The notes: generated from the sequence alone by a model not told the origin. Shown: positions 6,745 to 15,413, counted from the first letter of the stretch. The stretch: DNA of 64,000 nucleotides from Alicyclobacillus kakegawensis NBRC 103104 (GCF_001552655.1 NZ_BCRP01000003.1:124001-188000); one strand, 5' to 3'. Translations and numbers: made by a program.

Positions 6745-7779
6745 TCAGTGTTGCGGCGGCAGGATTCGCTGCGGTTGGCGCTGCCAGAGGGCCAACCACC
6801 CGGACGGGCTGAACGCCCATTCGCCGTGGCCTGTGTCGCGGTAAATGCCAAAGTGCAAGTGGGCGGGAAACTTTCCACTCGTGCCGGGAGGTCCGTAGCC
6901 ACTGCTGCCCACATAGCCGATGACCTGCCCAGGCTGCACGAGATCGCCGCGTTTCAAACCTTTGGCAAAGCTTGAGAGGTGAGCATAGTAATAGTACATA
7001 TTATTGGCGTCGCGGATGCCCATGCGCCAGCCGCCAAAGCGATTCCATCCCATCAATTCGATGTAGCCATAGCTGCACGCCAAGACCGGCGTTCCATAGC
7101 CAGCGAAAATGTCCACTCCTTCGTGGACGCGGCGCCCGCCGTAGCTGCGCCCGGAGCCAAAAGTGTGTTCAACCGTGTAATTATACCGCTTGTCCACCGG
7201 GAAACAGTGGCCGCGTGGGTACAGGCCGAAGCGTTCAAACAGCTTTTGGAACTCGAAAATCCGGTCCATCGCCACCGGATCCTGAAACAGATTCCACACA
7301 GACTCCTCCACGTCCTCTTCCCCGCTTTGCTCATCCAGCCAGCGGGCAAGGGCAAAGATGCGGTCCTTGTCCTCCCACTGCAACGCCAGACGGTCGCCAT
7401 TGGCATCGACCCCAATGCCACGGAACAGCGCAATGGTGACCGGGTTTACGTCCGTGCCGTCCGGGTTGTCGATGCCCACCCACGCGGAGGGGGCAAAGGC
7501 GAACCCGTACCATGGCGCCTGCTGCCGATCCGCCCGGCTCTTCATGAGGTCGGCATACCGATCAATCGCTGCCAGCAGCGCCCACGGCGTTTCGTACCGC
7601 CTAGCCGCTTCCTCATAGAGGGAACGCAAGGGCTGCTGACGATGGATGGGCCGAGTAGCTGGAGCGCTCGCCGACAAAGCTGGCTCCGACGGCTGCAAAG
7701 CCGCAGCGGAACACGGTCCAGCTGCCGTCCATAGAGCGAGCAGGCACGCCGCGCCCCCGTACAACCGTCCCAGTCGCAT
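6745..7779 (-). CDS. lytH: Sporulation peptidoglycan endopeptidase LytH-like (M23)
   Basis: This 344-residue exported protein closely resembles B. subtilis LytH, the mother-cell L-Ala-D-Glu endopeptidase that trims peptide side chains in the spore cortex. After a signal peptide (MRLGRLYGGAACLLALWTAA) comes an all-helical domain resembling a lytic transglycosylase (TPWALLAAIDRY near 64-75, GIGVDANGD near 122-130). It lacks the expected catalytic Glu after the AAI motif. The C-terminal LytM/M23 domain has zinc ligands in HEGVD (H219, D223) and HLHFG (H309), with H267 and H307 as further active-site histidines. The ATG at 7779 was chosen because GGGAAGGTGG lies just upstream and the signal peptide then begins properly. 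Sigma-K control is expected from B. subtilis, but I did not find a convincing promoter. Confidence 0.85.
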   Translation of the reverse strand: MRLGRLYGGAACLLALWTAAGPCSAAALQPSEPALSASAPATRPIHRQQPLRSLYEEAARRYETPWALLAAIDRYADLMKSRADRQQAPWYGFAFAPSAWVGIDNPDGTDVNPVTIALFRGIGVDANGDRLALQWEDKDRIFALARWLDEQSGEEDVEESVWNLFQDPVAMDRIFEFQKLFERFGLYPRGHCFPVDKRYNYTVEHTFGSGRSYGGRRVHEGVDIFAGYGTPVLACSYGYIELMGWNRFGGWRMGIRDANNMYYYYAHLSSFAKGLKRGDLVQPGQVIGYVGSSGYGPPGTSGKFPAHLHFGIYRDTGHGEWAFSPSGWLALWQRQPQRILPPQH

Positions 7780-7919
7780 CGTCCTTCCCACCTTCCCGCA
7801 CACCCGTTGCTTCTGCTGCGCCACACTTGTCTGCCCTATACCGTACCCGTGTCAGCCCAAACTATGCGGCTGTGGTATGCTGGCTGTGTGGGGAGATGCT
7901 TGGGAGGAGGAGCGCGCCG

Positions 7920-8324
7920 ATGACATGGCAGAACGAGATTGGCATTACGGTCCGGTCTACAGAAATCGATGTGAACGGGCACGTGAACAATGCCAAGTTC
8001 CTTGAATACCTTGAATGGGGAAGGGAAGATTGGTACGAGCAACTGGGATTGGACTACGCGACCCTGCGAGACGTTGGTGTCATTACCGTGGTCGTGAACG
8101 TGAACGCAAACTACCGGCGGGAAGCGCGCCAGAACGATAACCTGCGCGTGCGGACCAACCTGCTCCGCGCCGGTCGTACCAGTTTCGTCATGGCGCAAGA
8201 GATTGTCAATCAACGCGGGGAACGAATTGTCGACGCGCAAATCACCTTGGTGACCGTCGATCCGGTCGCGCGCACCAAGGTTCCCGTCCCAGACTGCATC
8301 CGCCAGCACGCCCTGGAACGGTGA
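7920..8324 (+). CDS. Acyl-CoA thioesterase, 4HBT/YbgC type
   Basis: This 134-residue hotdog-fold protein has the 4-hydroxybenzoyl-CoA thioesterase signature EIDVNGHVNNAKFLEYLEWG, in which the Asp of the D-x-x-G-H-V-N block is the usual catalytic residue. It probably hydrolyses an acyl-CoA or acyl-ACP in the cytoplasm; the substrate is not evident. The ATG at 7920 is preceded by GGAGG at nine bases. An upstream in-frame ATG would add a 31-residue extension without family support. It is divergent from lytH and converges on the RluA-type gene, ending 14 bases from it. An extended -10 motif (TGGTATGCT, 7873-7881) may be its promoter. Confidence 0.88.
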   Translation: MTWQNEIGITVRSTEIDVNGHVNNAKFLEYLEWGREDWYEQLGLDYATLRDVGVITVVVNVNANYRREARQNDNLRVRTNLLRAGRTSFVMAQEIVNQRGERIVDAQITLVTVDPVARTKVPVPDCIRQHALER

Positions 8325-8338
8325 CGACCAGCCTACCG

Positions 8339-9295
8339 TCACGACAGCGCGCGTCTGATCTCATCCGGGGCGTAACCGAGTTCCAACAGTCGCTGCCGGA
8401 ACGGCTCAGGAAAGGAAGCGGTCACACGACGCCCGTCCGGGAATTCGAGAGCGCCCGCGTGCAACCACTGGTGCGCGTCCTGCTTGGAGCGCGGCGCGCC
8501 ATACTTCACATCGCCCACGAGCGGATGCCCGATGGACGCGAAATGAGCCCGAATCTGGTGCGTGCGCCCGCTCACCAACTCAATCTGCACCAGGCTGGTG
8601 CCGGTTCTTGACGCCACCCGCACAAATCGCGTTTCCGCGGGCTTTCCGGTCTCTGCGGTCGACGTGACGTTTTGCACCGGATTTCGCTCCACCCGGGCCC
8701 GAATCACGCCTTGGTCCTGGGTCTCCCCGACGACGATGGCAACGTACCATTTGCGCACGCGATGGTCCGCTATGTCCTCAGACAACCGGCGTGCGGCCTC
8801 GGCCGTCTTGGCAAACGCCACCAAACCGCTCGTGTTTCGATCCAATCGATGGACGGGTGCAGGGGAAAATACCCGTGATGGGGAGTCGATTGCCACCCTA
8901 TCGGACGCCGATTGCGTGTGATACAAGTAGGCGGCCACCCGATTCACCAGCGTATCCTTATGCTCCGTACCGGCCCCATGGACCAACAGGCCCGCCGGCT
9001 TGGCCACGACCAGAATGTCATCGTCCTCGTAGCGGACATCCACCCGCGCGTCAATCCCGGCAAACTTCCGTGCCGATTTGCGCACGCGTGCGAAGTCCGC
9101 GTCAGCCATGTACAGATGCAGGATGTCCCCGGCCGCCAACACATCGTCGGCCTGGACTCTTCGTCCCCCGCGCTTTACGCGCCCGGTACGCAACATCTTG
9201 TAAATTCCCGACAAAGGCATCCCCGGCAACAATTGGCGCAAGTAACGGTGCGCTTTTTTTCCCGCGTCCTGTTGGTCGATGCGAAGTTCAATCAC
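8339..9295 (-). CDS. RluA-family pseudouridine synthase
   Basis: This 318-residue enzyme converts uridines to pseudouridine in RNA, most likely 23S rRNA. An N-terminal S4-like RNA-binding region (roughly 10-70) precedes the catalytic domain, which has the RluA motif HRLDRNTSG with the catalytic Asp near residue 152, and later LVSGRTHQIRAHFASIGHPLVGD. The HRLDRNTSG version resembles RluC-type members, but the exact target cannot be assigned. The GTG start at 9295 was chosen because GGTGGAGG lies eight bases upstream and the protein then begins MIELRIDQQDAG; the longer TTG-initiated frame has no ribosome site. The gene is divergent from the 89-residue ORF. Confidence 0.9.
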   Translation of the reverse strand: MIELRIDQQDAGKKAHRYLRQLLPGMPLSGIYKMLRTGRVKRGGRRVQADDVLAAGDILHLYMADADFARVRKSARKFAGIDARVDVRYEDDDILVVAKPAGLLVHGAGTEHKDTLVNRVAAYLYHTQSASDRVAIDSPSRVFSPAPVHRLDRNTSGLVAFAKTAEAARRLSEDIADHRVRKWYVAIVVGETQDQGVIRARVERNPVQNVTSTAETGKPAETRFVRVASRTGTSLVQIELVSGRTHQIRAHFASIGHPLVGDVKYGAPRSKQDAHQWLHAGALEFPDGRRVTASFPEPFRQRLLELGYAPDEIRRALS

Positions 9296-9376
9296 GTTAT
9301 CTGCCTCCACCGCCCTGGATGTGTAGAAGTTCAAAATCACACCGACTTGCAACTGCCATCATCCGGGGAGGAACAC

Positions 9377-9646
9377 ATGCGGTCACAACTTTCACTAGAA
9401 GGGAGTTTCACGGCGCGAACCTGGCAGCAAGCGATGATTACGGCGCGCTCCCGGCACATGGAATGGGAATCGAAACCCTCCTGGGATGCCGCCAGCGTGC
9501 TTGACGCTTGGGCGGAGAAGAACGTAAGAGCCGGCTTAGACCCCAAGCAAATTTCTGACAAGCCGAACTTATGGGCCAAGAAGGCTGATAAATACATCCA
9601 TGCCATGCACAGCGTGGGTACCCTAACAGCGGAGTTGTCCACATGA
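9377..9646 (+). CDS. Small hypothetical protein, 89 residues
   Basis: This ORF starts at ATG 9377 behind GGGGAGG with five-base spacing and is the only plus-strand ORF here that fits its own intergenic space between the RluA-type gene and tRNA-Arg. The product is soluble-looking, rich in Trp and Lys (HMEWESKPSWDAASVLDAWAE and NLWAKKADKYIHAMHS), with no signal peptide and no motif that I recognise. Its GC content looks lower than that of its neighbours, which may hint at recent acquisition next to a tRNA gene. A hairpin follows at 9701-9729. Confidence 0.6.
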   Translation: MRSQLSLEGSFTARTWQQAMITARSRHMEWESKPSWDAASVLDAWAEKNVRAGLDPKQISDKPNLWAKKADKYIHAMHSVGTLTAELST

Positions 9647-9700
9647 GCCTACTGGCCTACGAAGACCCGATTCAAGGGAATGTCGTGTGATACTACACAT

Positions 9701-9729
9701 CGCCCGTCTGCTTGTTCCGCAGACGGGCG
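9701..9729. terminator. Strong hairpin between the 89-residue ORF and tRNA-Arg
   Basis: CGCCCGTCTGC (9701-9711) pairs perfectly with GCAGACGGGCG (9719-9729) around a seven-base loop. It lies between two converging units (the ORF on plus, the tRNA on minus) and may serve both. No T-run follows on either side, so the terminator call is tentative. Confidence 0.5.
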
Positions 9730-9736
9730 GTCTGAA

Positions 9737-9813
9737 TGGCGTGCCCGGAGAGATTCGAACTCCCGACCTCTTGATTCGTAGTCAAGCGCTCTATCCGGCT
9801 GAGCTACGGGCAC
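9737..9813 (-). tRNA. tRNA-Arg (anticodon ACG)
   Basis: The minus strand folds as a complete tRNA. The acceptor stem is GTGCCCG/CGGGCAC and the D arm is GCTC...GAGC. The anticodon stem CTTGA/TCAAG carries the loop CTACGAA (anticodon ACG, A34 presumably edited to inosine by TadA). The T arm GGGAG-TTCGAAT-CTCTC follows, and the discriminator G and CCA are encoded. It decodes CGU, CGC and CGA. It stands alone, with no other tRNA nearby. Confidence 0.97.
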
Positions 9814-9986
9814 ATAGTCTCATCTCCCATTATGAATAAGGGCGCCGCGTTGATCAAGCCTTGGGCCTTTCTCCCGTTAACTCAAGCTGTCTACAACTGC
9901 TGGCACGGTTCACCGTTGTGGACCATACGATGGTGTAGGCCTCCGGTTGCGAACCAACGGGATACAGCCACTGATTTCGCGCCGGG

Positions 9987-10009
9987 GGCCTCCCATATTC
10001 ATGGGGGCC
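9987..10009 (-). terminator. Hairpin downstream of trmD
   Basis: GGCC-CCCAT (10009-10001) and ATGGG-A-GGCC (9996-9987) pair around GAAT on the minus strand, shortly after the trmD stop. No T-run follows. The remaining spacer to the tRNA shows nothing else that I recognise. Confidence 0.35.
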
Positions 10010-10019
10010 AGGCTTCGTT

Positions 10020-10787
10020 TCATTCGTCCAGAAGCGCGGAAAAATCTCCCTTCCGAAAGGCCTCCACCAGTTCCATGTCCGCGTCTGAGAGTTCCGCCTG
10101 CGCCAGTAAATCAGGGCGTCTGCGCCACGTCCGATACAACGCCTGCCCACGCCGCCACTGCGCAATACGGGCGTGATGACCCGACAACAGCACATCTGGC
10201 ACCTTCAAGCCACGAAACTCCGCTGGCCGGGTGTATTGCGGATACTCCAGAAGTCCGGTGACAAAGGATTCCTCTTCAGCCGACGCCTCGTTTCCCAAAA
10301 CCCCCGGCAAAAGCCGAACTGTGGCGTCCACCATGGCCATGGCGGCGATTTCCCCGCCCGTCATCACGAAATCCCCCAGCGAGACTTCATCCGTCGCCAG
10401 GTGCTGCGCAATGCGCTCATCAAATCCTTCGTAGTGGCCGCAAATGAAGATCAGCCGCCCATCGGTCTCCGATAACTCTTGCGCGAGGCGCTGCGTAAAC
10501 GGGCGGCCGGTCGGGGTCATCAGCAACACCCGTTCCATCGCGACCGCCCCACCCTGTTTCCGCACGTGATCGACCGCGTCAAAGATCGGCTGCGGTTTCA
10601 GCACCATGCCCACGCCACCGCCGAAAGGATAATCATCGACCGTGCGATGTCGATCCGTGGCAAACTCCCGGAAGTTCACAAGCTCAATCTGCACCCGCCC
10701 GCGTTCGACAGCCCTCTTTAAGATACTTTCGGAGAGCACGCCGTGAAACATGTCCGGAAACAGAGTCAGGATATAAATTTGCAGCAT
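10020..10787 (-). CDS. trmD: tRNA (guanine-N1)-methyltransferase TrmD
   Basis: This 255-residue SPOUT methyltransferase makes m1G37 in tRNAs with G36, preventing frameshifts. The knot-forming SAM site is visible: YPFGGGVGM (53-61), GHYEGFDER (117-125) and [11 protein letters not shown] (136-146), plus LEYPQYTRP. Length and order match the family. The ATG at 10787 has AGGAG seven bases upstream, and the rimM stop is inside that ribosome site, so the two are coupled. An upstream in-frame extension would run into rimM and is not supported. The usual next gene, rplS, is displaced by about 8.5 kb. Confidence 0.97.
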   Translation of the reverse strand: MLQIYILTLFPDMFHGVLSESILKRAVERGRVQIELVNFREFATDRHRTVDDYPFGGGVGMVLKPQPIFDAVDHVRKQGGAVAMERVLLMTPTGRPFTQRLAQELSETDGRLIFICGHYEGFDERIAQHLATDEVSLGDFVMTGGEIAAMAMVDATVRLLPGVLGNEASAEEESFVTGLLEYPQYTRPAEFRGLKVPDVLLSGHHARIAQWRRGQALYRTWRRRPDLLAQAELSDADMELVEAFRKGDFSALLDE

Positions 10788-10791
10788 CCTA

Positions 10792-11358
10792 TCACTCCTG
10801 CTTGCCTCGACTATCCGCAGCGCCATCCGGTCTTTCATCCAACAGGCCGGGCAGCAAATGCACCACCATCCTGCCGGATGCGAGATTGACCTCGCGAATG
10901 CAATCACGAATGGCGGGCAACAGCACATCCTTTCGCTGCAAGGGCCCTCGCACCACATACACGTCGTTCGCCCCGGGCGTCAGGACATCGACCAATTGGC
11001 CCACGTACACGCCGTCGTCGCTGTAAACCTGCAATCCAATCAACTGGTCAATATAATAGCTGCCCTCCGGGAGAGACATGCGCTCCGATACCGGGACGCA
11101 CAGTTCCATCCCCTTCCAGGCCTCGACATCTCCGATGGATGACACACCTTCAAAGAGCACCAACCAGAACTGCTTATGGGGCCGGGCGGACCGGACCACC
11201 AGCTGTTTGATCGGTGTCTGGCCAGCGGGTCGCAGCCACACCGACGCTCCCTCCGCGAACCGCTGCTCAGGAAAGTCGGTTCGCGGCAGGACACGAAGTT
11301 CCCCCCTCAATCCGTGCGTATTGGCAATCACACCCACCGTCAAGTACTCCAACTCCAT
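10792..11358 (-). CDS. rimM: 16S rRNA processing protein RimM
   Basis: This 188-residue assembly factor of the 30S head domain binds ribosomal protein S19. The N-terminal domain begins with the family hallmark [18 protein letters not shown]. The PRC-barrel C-terminal domain includes [31 protein letters not shown] and the end motif [23 protein letters not shown]. The ATG at 11358 follows GGAAGGTG at seven bases. It is four bases from trmD, in the order rpsP-khpA-ylqD-rimM-trmD known from Bacillus. Confidence 0.96.
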   Translation of the reverse strand: MELEYLTVGVIANTHGLRGELRVLPRTDFPEQRFAEGASVWLRPAGQTPIKQLVVRSARPHKQFWLVLFEGVSSIGDVEAWKGMELCVPVSERMSLPEGSYYIDQLIGLQVYSDDGVYVGQLVDVLTPGANDVYVVRGPLQRKDVLLPAIRDCIREVNLASGRMVVHLLPGLLDERPDGAADSRGKQE

Positions 11359-11478
11359 CCGCACGCACCTTCCATCCGCCCATCCTAGGCATCTTAGGCA
11401 CACCCGACGGTACACCCGACTCCAGCGAACGCACAAAAGGGGCGCAACGCGCCCCCAAGGGGTGATTCTGTCCCGCCG

Positions 11479-11904
11479 TCAGTCGTTCAATGACACGCCT
11501 CGCTGGCGAATCTCTTGAACAATCCCGTCTTTCACAATGATCTCCGCGCCGCGCAGGATTTCCGACCAATCATCACCGACATGCACATCGACGGTGGTCT
11601 CCACCGTCATGTTCTGGACCTCGGTCCCAAGGGGCATCTGTTGCACCTGCTGAATCTGCTGAATCAGCTCTTCACGCTGCTGCACCCGCTTGTTCCGCTC
11701 TTCCTCTACCTGCTCGCGAACCCGCTGGGCGACTTCGCCCCCCTGGGCCATAGCCTGTTCGATGGCCTGCCGTCCCTGCTGCTCAATCTGGTCCAACTCC
11801 ATGGTCAACTGCTCGATTTGGCGCCGATACTCAGCTATGATCTGTTGCTTTGTCGTCTCCGTCATGACGATCTTCACAGCGACAGGTTGACGAATGGTCA
11901 GCAA
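11479..11904 (-). CDS. ylqD: YlqD family protein
   Basis: This 141-residue protein is homologous to B. subtilis YlqD by position and by its N-terminal strand IRQPVAVKIVMTE, followed by a long Gln/Glu-rich coiled-coil segment (about residues 20-85, with many QQ and QEE repeats). A C-terminal beta-like region (VETTVDVHVGDDW, AEIIVKDGIVQEI) follows. The biochemical role is unknown. The TTG start at 11904 was chosen because GAGGAGG lies seven bases upstream; the longer frame overlaps khpA without support. Confidence 0.88.
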   Translation of the reverse strand: MLTIRQPVAVKIVMTETTKQQIIAEYRRQIEQLTMELDQIEQQGRQAIEQAMAQGGEVAQRVREQVEEERNKRVQQREELIQQIQQVQQMPLGTEVQNMTVETTVDVHVGDDWSEILRGAEIIVKDGIVQEIRQRGVSLND

Positions 11905-11938
11905 AGGAATGTCCTCCTCGCCTGGACCCGAATCACGG

Positions 11939-12169
11939 TCAGGAATCGATGTCAACCAGCACTCGTTTTCCCTGCAGATACGCAGACGCGCCGACGACGT
12001 TGCGGATGGCCGTGGCCATCCGCCCCCGCCGCCCAATGACCCTGCCAACGTCGCTGGCTGCCACGGAAACCCGCAACACAATCACTTCGCCACGCTGCTC
12101 TTCAGCGACAACCACCTGATCCGGAAATTCAACCAGGGATTTTACCAGGTATTCGACGAGTTCTCTCAT
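11939..12169 (-). CDS. khpA: KH-domain RNA-binding protein KhpA (YlqC)
   Basis: This 76-residue protein is a single KH domain with the GxxG loop in GRVIGRRGRMA. It binds RNA, usually with KhpB, and in Streptococcus it affects cell elongation and FtsA levels. The ATG at 12169 follows GGGAGG at five bases. It lies between rpsP and ylqD, its standard place in Bacillota. Confidence 0.95.
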   Translation of the reverse strand: MRELVEYLVKSLVEFPDQVVVAEEQRGEVIVLRVSVAASDVGRVIGRRGRMATAIRNVVGASAYLQGKRVLVDIDS

Positions 12170-12258
12170 GCACGCCTCCCGCCGCCCCGTTGGCCGTTCC
12201 ATGAAGATGGTTCCGCGGGCGCTCCCACAGTTATCCTGAAGCCGTGTCCGTCTGTCCG

Positions 12259-12531
12259 TTATTTTTGCAGCTTCAATTCATGAAACTTCTTCATGACTCC
12301 CGCTTGACTGAACAGATAGCGCACCCGGTCGGACGGCTGCGCCCCATTTCCCAGCCACTTGAGCGCCTTCTCCTCATCAATCTTGACCTCGGCAGGATTG
12401 GTCAAAGGGTTGTAATATCCAATCTCCTCGATGAACCGGCCATCCCGAGGGGAACGAGAGTCTGCCACGACCACGCGGTAAAACGGAGCCTTCTTCGCAC
12501 CCATACGCTTCAAACGAATCTTCACTGCCAT
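12259..12531 (-). CDS. rpsP: 30S ribosomal protein S16
   Basis: This 90-residue protein is ribosomal protein S16: [40 protein letters not shown] and the [13 protein letters not shown] block are family-diagnostic. The start at 12531 follows AGGAGGGATTATGAC. An 11-residue longer frame has no support. It lies 48 bases after ffh. Confidence 0.98.
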   Translation of the reverse strand: MAVKIRLKRMGAKKAPFYRVVVADSRSPRDGRFIEEIGYYNPLTNPAEVKIDEEKALKWLGNGAQPSDRVRYLFSQAGVMKKFHELKLQK

Positions 12532-12579
12532 GTCATAATCCCTCCTGAGTACAGTTCGACACAATCCACGACTGACGCA

Positions 12580-14040
12580 TCACTTTTTCTTTTTCTTGGA
12601 CCTGTGCCGTCGAGGCGGTCTGGACTCCAGAGACGGAACCTCCCGGCCCGCCTCCGGAGCCAGTTCGGACAGGGCGGACATGTCCGGCAAGCTTCCCCCG
12701 CCCAGCGACCTCATCGCGCGGAGCGCCTGCCTGCGGCCGAACTTGCCTCCGCCGGCGAAACGCTTCATCATCTGTTGCATCTGATCAAACTGGTTGAGCA
12801 CCTGATTGACTTCCCGCACAGTGACGCCGCTGCCGTTGGCCACGCGACGGCGCCGACTGGCATTCATAATCGCCGGATTGGTCCGCTCCTCCTTCGTCAT
12901 CGAAGAAATAATCGCTTCTATCCGGCGAAAACGGCTGTCATCCAGGTTGACGTTTTCGAGCCCCTTCAATCGATTGGCCCCCGGCAGCATTTTCAGCACT
13001 TGGTCGAGCGGACCCAGTTTGCGGACCTGCTGCAGCTGCTCGCGAAAATCGTCGAGAGTGAACTGCGCTTTGCGCAGCTTCTCCTCCATCTCCCTGGCCT
13101 TATCCAAGTCGACCGTCTGCTCGGCCCTTTCAATCAGGCTGAGCACATCGCCCATGCCCAGGATGCGTGAGGCCAGGCGATCAGGGTGGAAAGCCTCAAG
13201 CGGCTCAATCTTCTCGCCCACACCCACAAACTTGATGGGGCAACCGGTGACGGCCCGTACCGCCAAGGCCGCGCCCCCGCGCGTATCGCTGTCCAGTTTG
13301 GTCAGCACGACCCCGGTCAGGGACAGTTGCTGGTGAAACGCTTCGGCCACCCGCACCGCGTCCTGACCGGTCATTGCATCCAAGACCAGCAGGATTTCAT
13401 TCGGCTGCAAGCGTTCCTTCATGCGTGCCAGTTCCGTCATCAAGGCTTCGTCGATGTGCAGCCGTCCAGCCGTGTCCACAATGACGACGTCCGCCCCCTG
13501 GCGGCGGGCCTCGTCCACGCCGCGTTCCGCAATGTCAACCGGATCGACATCGGTGCCCAGATCGAATACCGGCACGTCGATTTGCGCTCCCAGCACCTGC
13601 AGCTGCTTGACAGCCGCCGGGCGATACACGTCGGCCGCCACCAACAAGGGCCGATGCTGATGCCGGCGGAAAGACAAGGCGAGTTTCGCCGCGGCGGTGG
13701 TCTTGCCCGCCCCCTGCAATCCCGCCAACATGACCACAGTCGGTGGACGAGAGGCCATGTTCAGACGAGCCTGCTCGCCTCCCATCAACTGCGTCAGCTC
13801 GTCGTGGACGATTTTGACCACCTGCTGGCCGGGGGTCAAGCTCCTTTGCACTTCCTGCCCGACCGCTCGTTCCCGCACGCGATCCACGAACTGACGGACA
13901 ACCTGCACATTGACGTCGGCCGCTAACAGGGCGAGCCGCACCTCGCGCATGGCCGCCTGGACATCCTGTTCCGTGAGCTTGCCTTTGCCCTTTAACCGGC
14001 CAAGTGCTTTTTGCAAACTGTTGGACAACCCGTCGAGCAA
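12580..14040 (-). CDS. ffh: Signal recognition particle protein Ffh
   Basis: This 486-residue SRP GTPase binds 4.5S/scRNA and signal peptides to target membrane proteins. The N domain starts MLDGLSNSLQKALGRL. The G domain has GLQGAGKTT (107-115), DTAGR (189-193) and TKLD (247-250). A Met-rich M domain (FDQMQQMMKRF) is followed by an unusually long Pro/Arg/Lys tail ending in a run of Lys. The TTG start at 14040 has a GAGGGGGGTG ribosome site. Upstream ylxM and ftsY complete the SRP module. Confidence 0.97.
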   Translation of the reverse strand: MLDGLSNSLQKALGRLKGKGKLTEQDVQAAMREVRLALLAADVNVQVVRQFVDRVRERAVGQEVQRSLTPGQQVVKIVHDELTQLMGGEQARLNMASRPPTVVMLAGLQGAGKTTAAAKLALSFRRHQHRPLLVAADVYRPAAVKQLQVLGAQIDVPVFDLGTDVDPVDIAERGVDEARRQGADVVIVDTAGRLHIDEALMTELARMKERLQPNEILLVLDAMTGQDAVRVAEAFHQQLSLTGVVLTKLDSDTRGGAALAVRAVTGCPIKFVGVGEKIEPLEAFHPDRLASRILGMGDVLSLIERAEQTVDLDKAREMEEKLRKAQFTLDDFREQLQQVRKLGPLDQVLKMLPGANRLKGLENVNLDDSRFRRIEAIISSMTKEERTNPAIMNASRRRRVANGSGVTVREVNQVLNQFDQMQQMMKRFAGGGKFGRRQALRAMRSLGGGSLPDMSALSELAPEAGREVPSLESRPPRRHRSKKKKK

Positions 14041-14075
14041 TCAGACACCCCCCTCGTGCCTGCCCGGGTGGGACA

Positions 14076-14441
14076 CTACTCCGGGCTTGTTCGTGAGACC
14101 GCCTGCGTCAACGCGTCCAAGGCGGACTGCCAGCGCGCCGTCACAGCGTCCGGAAGGAGTGGGTACGCCGTCTGACCAACCGCCGCCGCGTTGTCCACCA
14201 GCACCTGCAGCCGCTGCCGCCACGCAAAGAATCCGACTTGCGCCTCATAATGCTCCAACTGCTCTTCGGCCCGGTGCAGGTTGTCATGCACCGCCTGCCG
14301 GCTTACACCGAGGTGCTCCGCGATTTCCGCCAGTGACCAGTCGTCAAAATACGTCAGCTCAAACACTTGCCGCTGCCGCGGTGTCAAGAGCTTGCCGTAC
14401 AAATCATACAAAGCGGCCATCCGCGTGACCTTGTCGATCAT
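14076..14441 (-). CDS. ylxM: YlxM, putative SRP-associated helix-turn-helix protein
   Basis: This 121-residue protein has an N-terminal sigma-70-region-4-like helix-turn-helix (LTPRQRQVFELTYFDDWSLA, then EIAEHLGVSRQAVHDN). In streptococci and Bacillus, YlxM modulates the SRP pathway and is encoded before ffh, as here. The start ATG at 14441 follows a GGGGG run at eight bases; an 11-residue longer frame is possible. It lies 56 bases after ftsY. Confidence 0.92.
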   Translation of the reverse strand: MIDKVTRMAALYDLYGKLLTPRQRQVFELTYFDDWSLAEIAEHLGVSRQAVHDNLHRAEEQLEHYEAQVGFFAWRQRLQVLVDNAAAVGQTAYPLLPDAVTARWQSALDALTQAVSRTSPE

Positions 14442-14497
14442 ACACGGAACCCCCACCCCTGTCAAGCTGTTCACCTTTACACGCCCCGATCATCCGC

Positions 14498-15409
14498 TCA
14501 CGGGCGGGCGATAGCCGAGACGAACGCCTCCGCGGAAAAGGGTTCCAAATCGTCGGCCCCTTCACCTAGACCCACCCACTTCACCGGGACGCCGTGTTCC
14601 CGGACGATAGGCAGGATGACCCCGCCTTTCGCCGTTCCGTCCAGCTTGGTCAAGACGATTCCCGTCACGTGAGCCGCCTCCCGGAACGCCTGGGTCTGGC
14701 TGAGCGCGTTTTGCCCGGTGGTGGCGTCCACGACCAAGAGCACCTCGTGCGGACTTCCCGGAAGCTCGCGGGCCGCGACCTTGGCGATCTTCGACAGCTC
14801 CGCCATTAAATGCCCTTTGTTGTGCAGCCGGCCGGCGGTATCGCAGAGAATCACATCCGCCGCGCGCGCACGCCCCGCCACAATCGCATCGTACACGACG
14901 GCGGCCGGATCGGCCCCTTGGGCGTGTCGCACAACATCGCAGCCGACCCGCTCCCCCCAAACGAGCAGCTGCTCAATTGCGGCGGCGCGGAACGTGTCTC
15001 CCGCGGCCAGGATCACCTTTTGCCCCTCTTGCCGCAAACGGTGCGCCAGTTTCCCGATAGAGGTGGTCTTGCCAACCCCGTTGACGCCCACGAACAGGTA
15101 GAGAGTCGGGCCTTCCGTCGCCCGCCGCATCGAAGGATCTGCCCCCGCCAACGCTTCCAGCATGGCCTCCTCCAGCAAACGGGGCAGCTCCTGTGCGTCG
15201 CTTACCCGCTGCCGGCGCGCCAGGTTGCGCACCCGGTCCACCAGCCAGAGGGACGTGTCCACCCCCACGTCCGCGGCAATCAGCAATTCCTCCATCTCGT
15301 CGTACAAGCTGTCGTCCAGCCTGCGCCCCGACAGCAGCTCGCCGATCCGCCCGAACACCGCTTCTCGGCTCTTGCCCAGTCCCCGGCGAAACTTATCGAA
15401 CAGTCCCAC
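14498..15409 (-). CDS. ftsY: SRP receptor FtsY
   Basis: This 303-residue GTPase docks ribosome-SRP complexes on the membrane. It carries the NG domains only: GVNGVGKTT (108-116), GDTFRAAAIEQL, DTAGR (190-194) and TKLDGTAKGG. It lacks the long acidic A domain of enterobacterial FtsY, as is usual in Gram-positives; the N-terminus MGLFDKFRRGLGKSREAVFG is a short amphipathic helix. The GTG start at 15409 is four bases from the smc stop. Confidence 0.97.
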   Translation of the reverse strand: MGLFDKFRRGLGKSREAVFGRIGELLSGRRLDDSLYDEMEELLIAADVGVDTSLWLVDRVRNLARRQRVSDAQELPRLLEEAMLEALAGADPSMRRATEGPTLYLFVGVNGVGKTTSIGKLAHRLRQEGQKVILAAGDTFRAAAIEQLLVWGERVGCDVVRHAQGADPAAVVYDAIVAGRARAADVILCDTAGRLHNKGHLMAELSKIAKVAARELPGSPHEVLLVVDATTGQNALSQTQAFREAAHVTGIVLTKLDGTAKGGVILPIVREHGVPVKWVGLGEGADDLEPFSAEAFVSAIARP

Positions 15410-15413
15410 GACA

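Noticed and set aside
9737-9813. tRNA-Arg as attachment site of an integrated element
   Set aside because: I found no integrase, no repeat of the tRNA 3' end and no phage genes nearby, so only the general suspicion remains.
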